DNA of 64,000 bases from Lewinellaceae bacterium (GCA_020636045.1 JACJYP010000001.1:666001-730000), one strand, 5' to 3'. Numbered from the stretch's first letter, positions 27,228 to 36,421 are shown. The notes: generated by a model from the letters alone, not told the origin. Made by a program: numbers and translations.

Positions 27228-29651
27228 ATGTCCCAACCATCAACCGGCCGCCATCAACCGGCCGCCATAACGTTTCACTCAAAACCCCAGCCGAGTTTCA
27301 ACAAGAATTTCGACCTGCTCATTCGCGCCATGCACGAGTGGAAAGCGGGCGGATACGAAGTATATATTTGCTCCGAAAACCCCAAGCAGTTCGACCGCCT
27401 GGCGGCCATTTTCCGGGAACTCAAGGCCGACGTCGCTTTTTTGCCCGTCGAAATTCCCATCCACGAAGGCTTCGTCGACGAAGACCTCAAGATCGCCTGC
27501 CTCACCGACCACCAGATATTCCAGCGCTACCACCAGTACAAGATCAGGCAGGGCTTTTCAAAAGAGCAGGCGCTGAATATCAGGCTCCTGCGCGAACTTC
27601 AGCCCGGCGATTACGTCACGCACATCGACCACGGCATCGGCATTTTCGCCGGCCTGCAAAAGATCGAGATCGGCGGGCAGGTGCAGGAAGCCGTGCGGCT
27701 GAATTACAAAAACAACGACATCCTGTACGTCAGCATCCACTCGCTGCACAAGATATCCAAATACATCGGGCAGGACGGCGCCGCGCCGCAACTGTCGAAG
27801 ATCGGCTCCGATGCCTGGAAACAACTCAAGGCGCGTACCAAACGCAAGATCAAGGACATCGCGGCGGAACTCATCAAACTCTACGCCGCCCGCCGCGCAG
27901 CCAGGGGGCATGCCTTTCCACCAGACGGCTACCTTCAAAACGAACTCGAAGCCTCGTTCATCTACGAAGACACGCCCGACCAGTTCAAGGCGACGAACGA
28001 CATAAAGGGGGATATGGAGAAAAGTTACCCGATGGATCGCCTGATCTGCGGCGACGTGGGCTTCGGCAAAACGGAAGTAGCCATCCGTGCGGCGTTCAAG
28101 GCCGTATGCGACGGCAAGCAGGTGGCGGTGCTCGTGCCCACGACCATCCTCGCCCTGCAGCACGGCAAAACCTTCGCCGAGCGCCTGTCCGAATTCCCCG
28201 TCACCGTGGAGTACCTCAACCGCTTTCGCACGGCAAAGCAGCGAAAAGAGATTCTCGAAAAGCTCAAGGCGGGCACGATCGACATCATCATCGGCACCCA
28301 CGCGCTGTTGAGCAAAGACGTCGCTTTCAAGGACCTGGGCCTGCTGATCGTGGATGAAGAGCAAAAATTCGGCGTGGCCAGCAAGGAAAAACTGCGCACG
28401 CTCAAGGTGAATGTGGATACGCTCACCCTGACCGCTACGCCCATTCCCCGCACCCTGCAGTTCAGCCTCATGGCTGCCCGTGACCTTTCCGTGATCCGTA
28501 CGCCGCCGCCAAACCGCCAGCCCATACAGACGGAGATTCGCGTTTTTGACGAAGACCTGATCCGCGAAGCGATCTATACCGAAGTCAATCGCAGCGGGCA
28601 GGTATTTTTTGTGCACAACCGCGTCAATGACCTGCCGCAGGTAGTAGAAACGCTCAAACGCATCTGTCCGGACGTCGATGTGGCCATGGCGCACGGCCAG
28701 ATGGACGCCGAGCACCTCGAACAGGTGCTGGTGGATTTTATCAACCGCAAATTCGATGTGCTGGCCTGCACCAACATCATCGAAACCGGCCTCGATATTC
28801 CGAACGCCAACACCATCATCATCAACCGCGCCGACATCTTCGGCCTCAGCGACCTGCACCAGTTGCGCGGGCGCGTAGGGCGCTCCAACCAGAAGGCCTA
28901 CTGCTACCTGCTCGCGCCGCCGATGAGCGTACTCACCCACGAGGCGCGCAAACGCCTGCGCACCATCGAGGAATTCAGCGAACTGGGCTCCGGCTTTGCC
29001 GTGGCCATGCGCGACCTCGATATCCGCGGCGCCGGCAACCTGCTCGGCGGCGAACAATCGGGCTTTATCGCCGATATCGGTTTCGAGACCTACCAGAAGA
29101 TCCTCGACGAGGCCATTCAGGAACTCAAAGAGACCGATTTCAAGGATATTTTCAAGGAAGAAATTGCCCGGGGCGGCTCGTATGTACGCGATGTTACCAT
29201 CGAAACGGACGTGGAAATGCTCATTCCCGATGAATACGTGAGCAATATCCAGGAGCGCCTGAACCTGTACACGGAACTGAATACGATCGAGTCCGAAGAA
29301 GACATCGAAAAATTCGCAAAACGCCTGGAAGACCGCTTCGGCAAGATACCCAAACAGGTCAACGCGCTTTTCGAGGCCCTGCGGCTGCAATGGACCTGCA
29401 AAAAACTGGGTTTCGAGCGCCTGATCCTGAAAGGCGGCAAACTGCGCTGCTACTTCATTGGCGACCCGCAATCTTCATTTTACGAAACCGAATTGTTCGG
29501 AAAGATCATGGCGTTCGTTCAGCAGAAAGGCCGGATCATGGGCCTTTCGATGAAACAGACCAACAAGGAACTCATCATGGTGCAGGACGAGATCCGCAGC
29601 CTCAAACAGGTAAAGGCAACGCTGGAACAGGTGGCGGGAGCCGTGGCGTAG
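27228..29651 (+). CDS. mfd: Mfd C-terminal half: RNA-polymerase-interacting and DNA translocase module
   Basis: This 807-residue frame carries Mfd from D3 on: TFHSKPQPSFNKNFDLL, the RNA polymerase interaction domain (GDYVTHIDHGIGIFAGL), the motor with Walker A GDVGFGKTEVAIRAA (about residue 275), LLIVDEEQKFGV, TATPIPRTLQ, QLRGRVGRSNQKAYCYLL and GAGNLLGGEQSG, then the D7 region. All helicase motifs are intact. The first dozen residues (MSQPSTGRHQPA) come from a 14-bp tandem duplication and are not Mfd-like. Together with 25944-26948 it makes a complete Mfd of about 1140 residues in two parts. Confidence 0.88.
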   Translation: MSQPSTGRHQPAAITFHSKPQPSFNKNFDLLIRAMHEWKAGGYEVYICSENPKQFDRLAAIFRELKADVAFLPVEIPIHEGFVDEDLKIACLTDHQIFQRYHQYKIRQGFSKEQALNIRLLRELQPGDYVTHIDHGIGIFAGLQKIEIGGQVQEAVRLNYKNNDILYVSIHSLHKISKYIGQDGAAPQLSKIGSDAWKQLKARTKRKIKDIAAELIKLYAARRAARGHAFPPDGYLQNELEASFIYEDTPDQFKATNDIKGDMEKSYPMDRLICGDVGFGKTEVAIRAAFKAVCDGKQVAVLVPTTILALQHGKTFAERLSEFPVTVEYLNRFRTAKQRKEILEKLKAGTIDIIIGTHALLSKDVAFKDLGLLIVDEEQKFGVASKEKLRTLKVNVDTLTLTATPIPRTLQFSLMAARDLSVIRTPPPNRQPIQTEIRVFDEDLIREAIYTEVNRSGQVFFVHNRVNDLPQVVETLKRICPDVDVAMAHGQMDAEHLEQVLVDFINRKFDVLACTNIIETGLDIPNANTIIINRADIFGLSDLHQLRGRVGRSNQKAYCYLLAPPMSVLTHEARKRLRTIEEFSELGSGFAVAMRDLDIRGAGNLLGGEQSGFIADIGFETYQKILDEAIQELKETDFKDIFKEEIARGGSYVRDVTIETDVEMLIPDEYVSNIQERLNLYTELNTIESEEDIEKFAKRLEDRFGKIPKQVNALFEALRLQWTCKKLGFERLILKGGKLRCYFIGDPQSSFYETELFGKIMAFVQQKGRIMGLSMKQTNKELIMVQDEIRSLKQVKATLEQVAGAVA
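27238..27265. repeat. Tandem 14-bp duplication (CATCAACCGGCCGC x2)
   Basis: Perfect copies at 27238-27251 and 27252-27265. They form the 5' end of the second mfd half and encode part of its non-homologous N-terminus. 14 bp is twice the heptamer period seen just upstream. Confidence 0.8.
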
Positions 29652-29691
29652 CATGTAATGCAGGCGACCGAAGGCGCTAAACGGCCCGTTT

Positions 29692-29722
29692 TTTGCCTTT
29701 CCCGCGTTTTTTCGCATCTTTG
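29692..29722 (+). promoter_or_regulatory. Candidate promoter (TTTG-N19-CATCTTTG) for the nuclease gene
   Basis: TTTG at 29692-29695 and CATCTTTG at 29715-29722 have consensus spacing, with one mismatch (C for T) in the -7 box. The GTG start at 29754 is 31 bp downstream. Confidence 0.4.
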
Positions 29723-29753
29723 TTTTTTACATTAATTTAACACGCATTCATCC

Positions 29754-30743
29754 GTGAGGTCGAGGCAGACACAAGCAACGGCGGTCATCACCGAACGCCC
29801 GCCGGTAAAAATTCAGACAGAACTGGACGCCCTGCGCGTGCAACTCAACAAGGAAATTCCCGCAAAACGCCTGGAACAAAACCTCCTGATCGCCACCTGG
29901 AACATCCGCGCCTTCGGCGACGTGACCCGCAAATGGGCGAGCGATGCGGATGACAGCCCCAAACGCGACCTGCACGCCGTGAGCTGCATTGCAGAAATAC
30001 TGAGCCATTTTGATGTCGTCGCCCTTCAGGAAGTGAAAGGAAACATCCGCGCCCTGCGCGACGTCCTCCGCCTGCTGGGCAACCACTGGGGCCTGATCCT
30101 CACCGACGTGAACCGCGGCGCGGCGGGCAACGACGAGCGCATGGCCTTCCTTTTCGATACCCGCAGGGTGCAGTTGTCCGGCCTCGCCTGCGAACTGGTG
30201 GTGCCGCAGGAACAACTCGACAGTATTTCCCAGGACGCATTGCAGCGGCAATTTGCCCGCACGCCTTATGCCGTAGGGTTTCGCAGCGCCGGCACTACGT
30301 TCGTGCTGGTCACCCTGCATATTTTGTTCGGCTCGGGTATCGAAGAGCGCATTCCAGAACTCAAAGCCATCGCCCGCTGGATGTCGGACTGGGCAAAAGA
30401 CATCAGCGACTACGAACAAAACCTGCTGGCGCTCGGCGATTTCAATATAGATGCGCGGGGCGATGCCCTGGCACAAACCTTCCTCTCCGAAGGCCTGCAC
30501 ATACCGCCGGCACTGGAATCCGTCACGCGATCCATATTTGACGAGACAAAATATTACGACCACATCGCGTGGTTCGACGGCTCGAACGGGCAACCGAAAC
30601 TGTCGATGGAATTCGTCAGGGGCGGCAATTTTGATTTTGTGGGCAAGGTGCTGAAGGCGCGTAATCTGAGCCGTCTGCAATTGTCGTTCATGCTCTCCGA
30701 TCACTATCCGCTTTGGGCGGAATTTGCCCTGCCCGTCACCTGA
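29754..30743 (+). CDS. Endonuclease/exonuclease/phosphatase family protein, GTG start
   Basis: A 329-residue EEP-fold protein: LLIATWNIRAFGD at the N-terminus, VVALQEVKGN (metal-ligand Glu), LALGDFNIDARGDAL (Asp/Asn pair) and the C-terminal SDHYPLWAEF (catalytic His). These are the four motif blocks of the DNase I-like family. Substrate may be nucleic acid or a phospho-compound; no signal peptide is seen, so it is probably cytoplasmic. The GTG start is inferred because no ATG precedes the conserved region. Confidence 0.87.
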   Translation: MRSRQTQATAVITERPPVKIQTELDALRVQLNKEIPAKRLEQNLLIATWNIRAFGDVTRKWASDADDSPKRDLHAVSCIAEILSHFDVVALQEVKGNIRALRDVLRLLGNHWGLILTDVNRGAAGNDERMAFLFDTRRVQLSGLACELVVPQEQLDSISQDALQRQFARTPYAVGFRSAGTTFVLVTLHILFGSGIEERIPELKAIARWMSDWAKDISDYEQNLLALGDFNIDARGDALAQTFLSEGLHIPPALESVTRSIFDETKYYDHIAWFDGSNGQPKLSMEFVRGGNFDFVGKVLKARNLSRLQLSFMLSDHYPLWAEFALPVT

Positions 30744-30836
30744 GCGCGGGAATTATTTTTTCATCAAAAAAAATGGTTACCGAAGAGCAGTTGCAGAAAA
30801 ACAAGCATTTTTGCGCCATCCGAACCCGTATCCGTT

Positions 30837-31139
30837 ATGTTTGTACACCACGTATTTTTCTGGATGGCCCCCGGCGCCAGCGACGCCGACCGTCAAAAAC
30901 TGGCGGCCGGCATTCAAAGCCTGGCTGCGATCGAACAAATCAGGACAAGTCATCTCGGCATGCCGGCCGATACGCATCGCGAGGTGATCGACCGGTCCTA
31001 CGATTTCTCCTGGCTGGCTATTTTCGACTCGCCCGAGGACGAAGAATTGTACCAGAAACATCCGATCCACCTGAAATTTGTGGACGAATGCTGGCAATTA
31101 TGGCAAAAAGTCGTCGTTTACGACGCAATCGACCGTTAA
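30837..31139 (+). CDS. Dabb family protein (stress-responsive alpha/beta barrel), 100 aa
   Basis: Starts MFVHHVFFWMAP and contains SYDFSWLAIFDSPEDEELYQ and HPIHLKFVDE, matching the small Dabb ferredoxin-like fold, which dimerises. Biochemical role in bacteria is mostly unknown. Stands alone between the nuclease and murA. A TATGTTTG string overlaps its start codon but is explained by the coding sequence. Confidence 0.85.
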   Translation: MFVHHVFFWMAPGASDADRQKLAAGIQSLAAIEQIRTSHLGMPADTHREVIDRSYDFSWLAIFDSPEDEELYQKHPIHLKFVDECWQLWQKVVVYDAIDR

Positions 31140-31148
31140 AGCAATGCC

Positions 31149-31156
31149 TATCTTTG
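31149..31156 (+). promoter_or_regulatory. Candidate -7 box (TATCTTTG) ahead of murA
   Basis: Exact TAnnTTTG match ten bases after the Dabb stop and 91 bp before the murA ATG. No -33 TTTG at standard spacing. Confidence 0.35.
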
Positions 31157-31247
31157 CCGGCCTTTCCATCTGAGACCCTTAATTAGACCGGCGCCCTCGC
31201 AGCAAGAGGGATTTTGCCGGTTGACAAAACCAGATCGCGATCATTTC

Positions 31248-32564
31248 ATGCAATTAGACAGTTTTGAAGTCATAGGCGGCCAGCCGCTGAAAGGCGAACT
31301 GCACCCGCAGGGCGCCAAGAACGAAGCACTTCAGGTCATCAGCGCCGTGCTGCTCACCGACGATACCGTCACGATCAGCAATGTGCCGGACATCCTCGAT
31401 GTGAACAAACTCATCGACCTCCTGCGCGGCCTCGGCGTCACCGTAGAGGCGCCGGAACCCGGCACCTTCCGGTTCTGCGCCGGCACGATCGATATCGATT
31501 ACCTGCGTTCCGAGGCGTTTATGAAAGATGCCGGGCGGCTGCGCGGCTCCGTCATGCTCATCGGCCCGCTCCTCGCGCGCTACGGCCGCGCCACCCTGCC
31601 CAAGCCCGGCGGCGACAAGATCGGCCGGCGGCGCCTCGACACCCACTTTCTGGGTTTTCAGAAACTGGGCGCAGAATTTAAATACGACGATGAAAAAGAT
31701 ATCTACTATGTGGAGCAGCCCAAAGACGGCCTGCAGGGCAGTTACCTCCACATGGACGAGATCAGCGTGACCGGCACTGCCAACGTCGTGATGGCGGCCG
31801 TGCTTGCCAAAGGGAAAACGACCATTTACAACGCCGCATGCGAGCCTTATGTGCAGCAACTCTGCCGGATGCTGAACAGCATGGGCGCCCGCATCGAAGG
31901 ACTGGGCTCCAACCTGCTGCACATCGAAGGCGTGGAACGCCTGGGCGCCGCCAAACACCGCTGCCTGCCCGACATGATCGAGATCGGCTCGTTCATCGGC
32001 CTGGCAGCCATGACGCAGTCGGATATTACGATCAAAAACGCCGGGGTTGAGCACCTCGGCATCATTCCGGATGTATTTGAACGGCTGGGCATCCGGATCG
32101 AGCGCAAAGGCGACGACCTTCACATCCCGGCGCAGGAGCACTACGAGATCCACACTTTTATCGACGGCTCCATCCTGACGGTGTACGATGCGCCCTGGCC
32201 GGGATTCACCCCCGACCTCATGTCTATCGTGCTGGTGACGGCCACGCAGGCGCGCGGAAGTGTGCTGGTGCACCAGAAAATGTTCGAAAGCCGCCTGTTC
32301 TTCGTCGACAAACTCATCGACATGGGCGCGCAGATCATCCTCTGCGACCCGCACCGCGCGACGGTGATCGGCCTCGACCGTCGTTATCCGCTGCGCGGCA
32401 TCGAAATGACCTCGCCCGACATACGCGCCGGACAGGCATTGCTCATCGCAGCATTATCGGCAAAAGGGAAAAGCGTCATACACAATGTACACCAGATCGA
32501 TCGCGGGTACCAGTTCATTGATCAGCGGCTGAACGCGATCGGAGCGCACATTACCAGGGTGTAG
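31248..32564 (+). CDS. murA: UDP-N-acetylglucosamine 1-carboxyvinyltransferase with Asp in place of catalytic Cys
   Basis: A 438-residue EPSP-synthase-fold enzyme that adds enolpyruvate to UDP-GlcNAc, the first committed step of peptidoglycan synthesis. It has the PQGAKNEALQ motif near the N-terminus. The active-site loop reads LPKPGGDKIGRRRLDTH: Asp123 (codon 31614-31616) occupies the position of E. coli Cys115. Cys-to-Asp enzymes are active and insensitive to fosfomycin in other bacteria. The frame is open to a TTG at 31221, but the ATG at 31248 matches the family start. A strong hairpin terminator follows. Confidence 0.95.
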   Translation: MQLDSFEVIGGQPLKGELHPQGAKNEALQVISAVLLTDDTVTISNVPDILDVNKLIDLLRGLGVTVEAPEPGTFRFCAGTIDIDYLRSEAFMKDAGRLRGSVMLIGPLLARYGRATLPKPGGDKIGRRRLDTHFLGFQKLGAEFKYDDEKDIYYVEQPKDGLQGSYLHMDEISVTGTANVVMAAVLAKGKTTIYNAACEPYVQQLCRMLNSMGARIEGLGSNLLHIEGVERLGAAKHRCLPDMIEIGSFIGLAAMTQSDITIKNAGVEHLGIIPDVFERLGIRIERKGDDLHIPAQEHYEIHTFIDGSILTVYDAPWPGFTPDLMSIVLVTATQARGSVLVHQKMFESRLFFVDKLIDMGAQIILCDPHRATVIGLDRRYPLRGIEMTSPDIRAGQALLIAALSAKGKSVIHNVHQIDRGYQFIDQRLNAIGAHITRV

Positions 32565-32587
32565 CAGTATGAACTAAAGATAAACAG

Positions 32588-32634
32588 AGCCGCCGCGATG
32601 CGCACTTAAGCGATCGCGGCGGCTTTTATTTTAC
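32588..32634. terminator. Bidirectional-looking terminator after murA
   Basis: A perfect 12-bp stem, AGCCGCCGCGAT (32588-32599) with its complement at 32613-32624, and a 13-base loop are followed by TTTTATTTTA on the plus strand. It lies between convergent genes. Confidence 0.85.
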
Positions 32635-32659
32635 TCTATCAGGAAGCGGGAAAATGCGA

Positions 32660-33700
32660 TTATTCCACATAGAAAATGCCGCACCCGTCGACACAACCTA
32701 CGCGCGCATCGGTTCCCCAGCCGAAGGTGACCGAAGTAGGTATCGGCGGGTTGCCCTGAGCCCCTCCCGAGACTGTACAAACCAGATTTGTATTGGCAGT
32801 GGTGGTAGGACTGAACGGAGTGGTGTTGAATTGATAGGTGGAGCCTTCCGCGAGGGGATAAACGGCCCGGTTTTGCGTAGTATTGGCATCTTGCGTCAGT
32901 TGGTAGTACTTAATAAAGGAGCCTGCTACGCCATAGGTTTGGTATCCGCAGCCAAACGAATAGGTCGCCGGCGAAGGATTTGCACTGCCGACAGCCAGCC
33001 TTCCGTTCCAGGTGCACCACGAATCGCACAGGTATTGGGAATAGGCAGAGCCGAAAGCGCCTTTCGGCTGGAATCGACGAAAAAGATAATACACCTCCAG
33101 ACCTGTCGGCACCCAACCGAAATAACCTCCTTGATTCCACCCGTATTCAGCTGACTGAATCTTGTACAAACAACTGCTGCCTCCTCTGTCCTCTGGCTCT
33201 CCGGTCAGGCCTCCGCAGTTTATTTCGATCGAAACAGCACAGGATTGCGGCACATTCAGTTCAATCCATCCTTGCCCCAGGCTTACATTATAAGAGGCAA
33301 GAATCGCCCCACCGATCCCGTCTCTGAAACGTACGGTAGCATAGGGAAATGCACAACTGCCGCAATTCTGGGAGTCGAAGAGTCTGAAAATGAATTTACA
33401 CGCTCCTGTATAATTGGGGTAAGTATTGGGACCTTCCGGACCCAAATCCGGCGTAACAATCTCTCCGCCTTCACCGGTAGTGAAATAATATCCTTCACCC
33501 CGGGATTGTGTCCCTGTCTCTATACTGGAGGCATTGGATATATCAATGGCATCGATAGGTGTTTCAGAATAATAAAGGTTTTCCGAAATTTTTGAGAATG
33601 GTTGCTGCTGAGCGGGCTCCATTGTAGGTGTATGCTCTTTATTGCAAGCAACGATGGAGATCAACAACCCGACTAAAACGAGCTTTTGGAACTGTTTCAT
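32660..33700 (-). CDS. Hypothetical lipoprotein with Thr/Asn/Gly-rich secreted domain, 346 aa
   Basis: The signal sequence ends in a lipobox (LLISIVACNKEH). The mature part is rich in Gly, Tyr, Ser and paired cysteines (NCGSCAFPY, DSWCTWNG, VGCVDGCGIFYVE), suggesting an extracytoplasmic disulfide-bonded beta protein. One stretch, LGQGWIELNVPQSC, resembles jelly-roll strands. No family is recognised. An open extension to 33901 lacks signal features and overlaps the 3' end of pabB (33856-33901); the ATG at 33700 is clear. Confidence 0.75.
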   Translation of the reverse strand: MKQFQKLVLVGLLISIVACNKEHTPTMEPAQQQPFSKISENLYYSETPIDAIDISNASSIETGTQSRGEGYYFTTGEGGEIVTPDLGPEGPNTYPNYTGACKFIFRLFDSQNCGSCAFPYATVRFRDGIGGAILASYNVSLGQGWIELNVPQSCAVSIEINCGGLTGEPEDRGGSSCLYKIQSAEYGWNQGGYFGWVPTGLEVYYLFRRFQPKGAFGSAYSQYLCDSWCTWNGRLAVGSANPSPATYSFGCGYQTYGVAGSFIKYYQLTQDANTTQNRAVYPLAEGSTYQFNTTPFSPTTTANTNLVCTVSGGAQGNPPIPTSVTFGWGTDARVGCVDGCGIFYVE

Positions 33701-33757
33701 AGTTGAAAGTTTGAGAAGTGAATGATGATGATGGATTAAAAGCTGCCTGAAAGAGAC

Positions 33758-33783
33758 CTGGACGCCGTTTTTTAAGCGTCCAG
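33758..33783. terminator. Weak hairpin between pabB and lipoprotein gene
   Basis: A perfect 8-bp inverted repeat CTGGACGC/GCGTCCAG has a 10-base AT-rich loop. It lies 73 bp past the pabB stop on the minus strand and 58 bp before the lipoprotein ATG. No T-run follows, so terminator function is doubtful. Confidence 0.3.
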
Positions 33784-33855
33784 TCAAAGATGCAGCCCAT
33801 TCACACTGGCTTTCAACTACACTTTTTGGCGATTTTCCGCAAAAGGAAATCAGTT

Positions 33856-35175
33856 TTACCCTTTCAGGGCCCTGATCATCGCCTCTGCCTTGAGCAGGCA
33901 TTCTTCGTATTCCTGCTCGGGTTCGGAGTCGTACACGATAGCCCCGCCCACCTGTACGGATATGTATTGCGAGGCGGCATTGTATAAAATGCTGCGGATC
34001 ACGACGTTAAAATCGAAGTCGCCACCGGGGGTCATGTACCCCACCCCGCCCGAATACAGGCCCCGGCGGGTGTGTTCGTAACGCTCGATGAGTTCCATCG
34101 CCATTACTTTGGGCGCGCCGGTCATGCTGCCCGGCGGAAAAGCGCTGCGCAGGGCATCAATCGGATGGATGCCGGCGCGCAGCGTGCCGCGTACGGTGGA
34201 AATCATCTGGTGGACGGTACGGAAAGTGTAAATTCCGAACAATTCGTCGACCTGTACCGACCCCGGTTCACAATGCCGCGCCAGGTCGTTGCGCACGAGG
34301 TCGACGATCATGACGTTCTCGGCGCGGTCTTTCTGGCTGTTTTGAAGGTCCCGGCGGTTTGCCTCATCGGCAGCCGGCGAATCGCCGCGCCGCCGTGTGC
34401 CCTTGATCGGCTGGGAGATAAGCGTTTGCCCCGTTTTTTTCAAAAATCGCTCGGGGCTGGCGGAAAGCAGGTACCGGTCGCGCCAGCGCATGAAAGTGGC
34501 AAATGGCGACCTGCCAAATGCATTCAGCCGTTCGAATACAGCAAGCGGGTCCGGCAAGGCTTGTTCTGCATAAAACTCCTGGCAAAGGTTCATTTCATAC
34601 ACATCGCCTTCAGCAATATGCTGCCTGATGGCTTCTACTTTCCGGAGATATTCGGGTTTTGAAATACGCGGCAGGAGCGCAACAGATGCATGTGCCGGCG
34701 TTTTTTCAGGATTATCATGATCAAGCGGCTGGCGGCTGACGACATCAAAAATTTCATCCGGCGCCGGCCCTATGCTTTGTATCTCAAGTCGACCACTGCG
34801 GATACCGGCTACCACCGCTGGCCGGAAAAAGCCAATGTCGGGCAATCCGATCCCGTCGAAACGATGCGATTCGAGCCTCTCCACTTCATTTTTCAGATCG
34901 TAGCCGAAAAAACCGAAACACCAGTCGCCGTTCCATTCTTCTTCCAGATGACGATGCAGGGCTTCAAAAGCCTTTCCTGCGCCGGCTTCCAGTACGTCAA
35001 TTGCCCCGGCCGCTACCAGGCATTCCCAGTTGTCGGCGACAGCACCCTGATCATTTTGGTCTACTGCTCCGTTGCTGTCGAGAAAAACGGCATAGGTATG
35101 CCCGGCAGCCCAATGGAGCAGCCGGCGCTTCCACAGGTCGATATTGTCGATGGAAAAAACGGCGGTCTGGCGCAT
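33856..35175 (-). CDS. pabB: Aminodeoxychorismate synthase component I
   Basis: A 439-residue chorismate-utilising enzyme with the family blocks DVYEMNLCQEF, SASPERFL, QPIKGTRRRG, ENVMIVDLVRNDL, FPPGSMTGAPK and YSGGVGYM. The Lys in PIKGT marks PabB rather than TrpE, which has PIAGT. It makes 4-amino-4-deoxychorismate for folate. No glutaminase (pabA) or lyase (pabC) gene is adjacent. YigZ lies 40 bp upstream on the same strand. Confidence 0.93.
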   Translation of the reverse strand: MRQTAVFSIDNIDLWKRRLLHWAAGHTYAVFLDSNGAVDQNDQGAVADNWECLVAAGAIDVLEAGAGKAFEALHRHLEEEWNGDWCFGFFGYDLKNEVERLESHRFDGIGLPDIGFFRPAVVAGIRSGRLEIQSIGPAPDEIFDVVSRQPLDHDNPEKTPAHASVALLPRISKPEYLRKVEAIRQHIAEGDVYEMNLCQEFYAEQALPDPLAVFERLNAFGRSPFATFMRWRDRYLLSASPERFLKKTGQTLISQPIKGTRRRGDSPAADEANRRDLQNSQKDRAENVMIVDLVRNDLARHCEPGSVQVDELFGIYTFRTVHQMISTVRGTLRAGIHPIDALRSAFPPGSMTGAPKVMAMELIERYEHTRRGLYSGGVGYMTPGGDFDFNVVIRSILYNAASQYISVQVGGAIVYDSEPEQEYEECLLKAEAMIRALKG

Positions 35176-35215
35176 TTGAAAATGTAAAACGATTTTTTGG
35201 CCGGCAATACGGCAA

Positions 35216-35860
35216 TCATTGCTTTTCCACGATCAGCCCGGCGGGCCAATCCAGGGTGGCCGCTTCTTCCGGCGTCACTTTCCAAAGCAGGGCTTTTATT
35301 TTTAGCAAGGTGCTGTCCGCCTCACTTTGGCGAATACCGATGTCGAGCAGGCCGCGGTCGCCGTACACTTCCCGGAGCAGGTCGATCCCGAGTTTTTTTA
35401 CTGCGTTCATCACATCCGGCATCAGGGCATAGTCGAAATCGAACGCAAACACATCCTGAATGATCTTTTCCTCGACCTCGGCGTGTCGCAGGGCCTCTGC
35501 CGCCGCTTCCCGGTACGCATTGATCAGTCCCGAGGTGCCCAGCAGGGTGCCTCCGAAATAACGCACCACAACGATTGCGACATCTGTCAGCCCGAAAGCG
35601 TCGATCTGCCCCAGGATCGGCCGGCCGGCCGTGCCGCCGGGTTCGCCGTCGTCATTGGCCCTGAACCGCGTGCCATCCGGCCCCAGGCGCCAGGCATAGC
35701 AGTGATGCCTGGCCTTGAAATGTTCCTTGCGCAGGGCTTCGAGATGCGCCAGGGCCTCTGCCTCTTCCCTCACCGGCCAGGCGTAGGCGATAAACTTGCT
35801 GCCCCGGTCTTTGAACTCACCGGTGCTGGGCGCCGCGATCGTGCGAAAGGCATCTGTCAT
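35216..35860 (-). CDS. YigZ/IMPACT family protein
   Basis: A 214-residue protein with the UPF0029 core: RANDDGEPGGTAGRPIL and VVVRYFGGTLLGTSGLINAY. A C-terminal ferredoxin-like domain follows (about residues 140-205). The eukaryotic relative IMPACT regulates GCN2; bacterial function is unclear. Complete; likely upstream partner of pabB in a two-gene transcript. Confidence 0.92.
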   Translation of the reverse strand: MTDAFRTIAAPSTGEFKDRGSKFIAYAWPVREEAEALAHLEALRKEHFKARHHCYAWRLGPDGTRFRANDDGEPGGTAGRPILGQIDAFGLTDVAIVVVRYFGGTLLGTSGLINAYREAAAEALRHAEVEEKIIQDVFAFDFDYALMPDVMNAVKKLGIDLLREVYGDRGLLDIGIRQSEADSTLLKIKALLWKVTPEEAATLDWPAGLIVEKQ

Positions 35861-35956
35861 TGTGACAAAGGTAGACAGCCTGAAAACACCGCCGTTTTAA
35901 AAAGGGATAATTTCTGCAGGTGCGCTGTTAGTATTGATACGCTCAAATGCAAGTGT

Positions 35957-36421
35957 TCAGAATTCCAATATGAACTTCCGTATTTTTCTTTTCAGGTAAC
36001 GTTTAACTTGTTCCAGTTCTGCCGGATCGCTTTCTGAAGTGCGAATTGCCATTTGGAAAAGGTCGTTCAGGATCGCGTCCTCATCAATATAAAGTTCGGA
36101 GACATTTCTTTTCAGAAAGTCGAACAGGGCAACTACAGCCACTCTTTTATTACCGTTGAAAAAGGGGTGATTTTTAATGAGGCAGTAGAAGAGCCAGACT
36201 GCTTTGTTGACAACTCCTTTGTAAAGTTCTTTACCGTAGTATTCAGCGCGAATTTGAGCAAGAATACCTTCCAAAACCCCTGCGTACCTTGTCTCAAAAG
36301 GAGGAATATCCTCAGTGAATTCCGCCCGCATACTCCTAAGATTGGAGACAATCTGCTCAAAATCTTCTACTTCAGGATAGTTGACAGCCTTACTAGGTAC
36401 CTTTTTTGTCATACTCTGCAA
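35957..36421 (-). CDS. Doc-type Fic-domain toxin
   Basis: A 154-residue Fic-fold protein with HPFFNGNKRVAVVALF (H85 to R93). The NKR form and absence of a second downstream Arg resemble Doc, which phosphorylates EF-Tu, rather than AMPylating Fic enzymes with GNGRxxR. The antitoxin-like gene upstream overlaps its 5' end by 29 bases (20 if the ATG at 36412 is used), the usual coupling in toxin-antitoxin pairs. The region is visibly richer in A+T than its neighbours, which suggests lateral acquisition. Confidence 0.85.
   Translation of the reverse strand: MQSMTKKVPSKAVNYPEVEDFEQIVSNLRSMRAEFTEDIPPFETRYAGVLEGILAQIRAEYYGKELYKGVVNKAVWLFYCLIKNHPFFNGNKRVAVVALFDFLKRNVSELYIDEDAILNDLFQMAIRTSESDPAELEQVKRYLKRKIRKFILEF

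Noticed and set aside
27558..29471. 637-codon open frame antisense to the second mfd half
   Set aside because: Shadow of Mfd coding; low-complexity Val/Ala/Gly-rich translation with no recognisable domain.
30836..30843. TATGTTTG box at the Dabb gene start
   Set aside because: It overlaps the start codon and is fully explained by the encoded Met-Phe-Val.
31254..32354. 366-codon open frame antisense to murA
   Set aside because: Shadow of the murA frame; no domain pattern.
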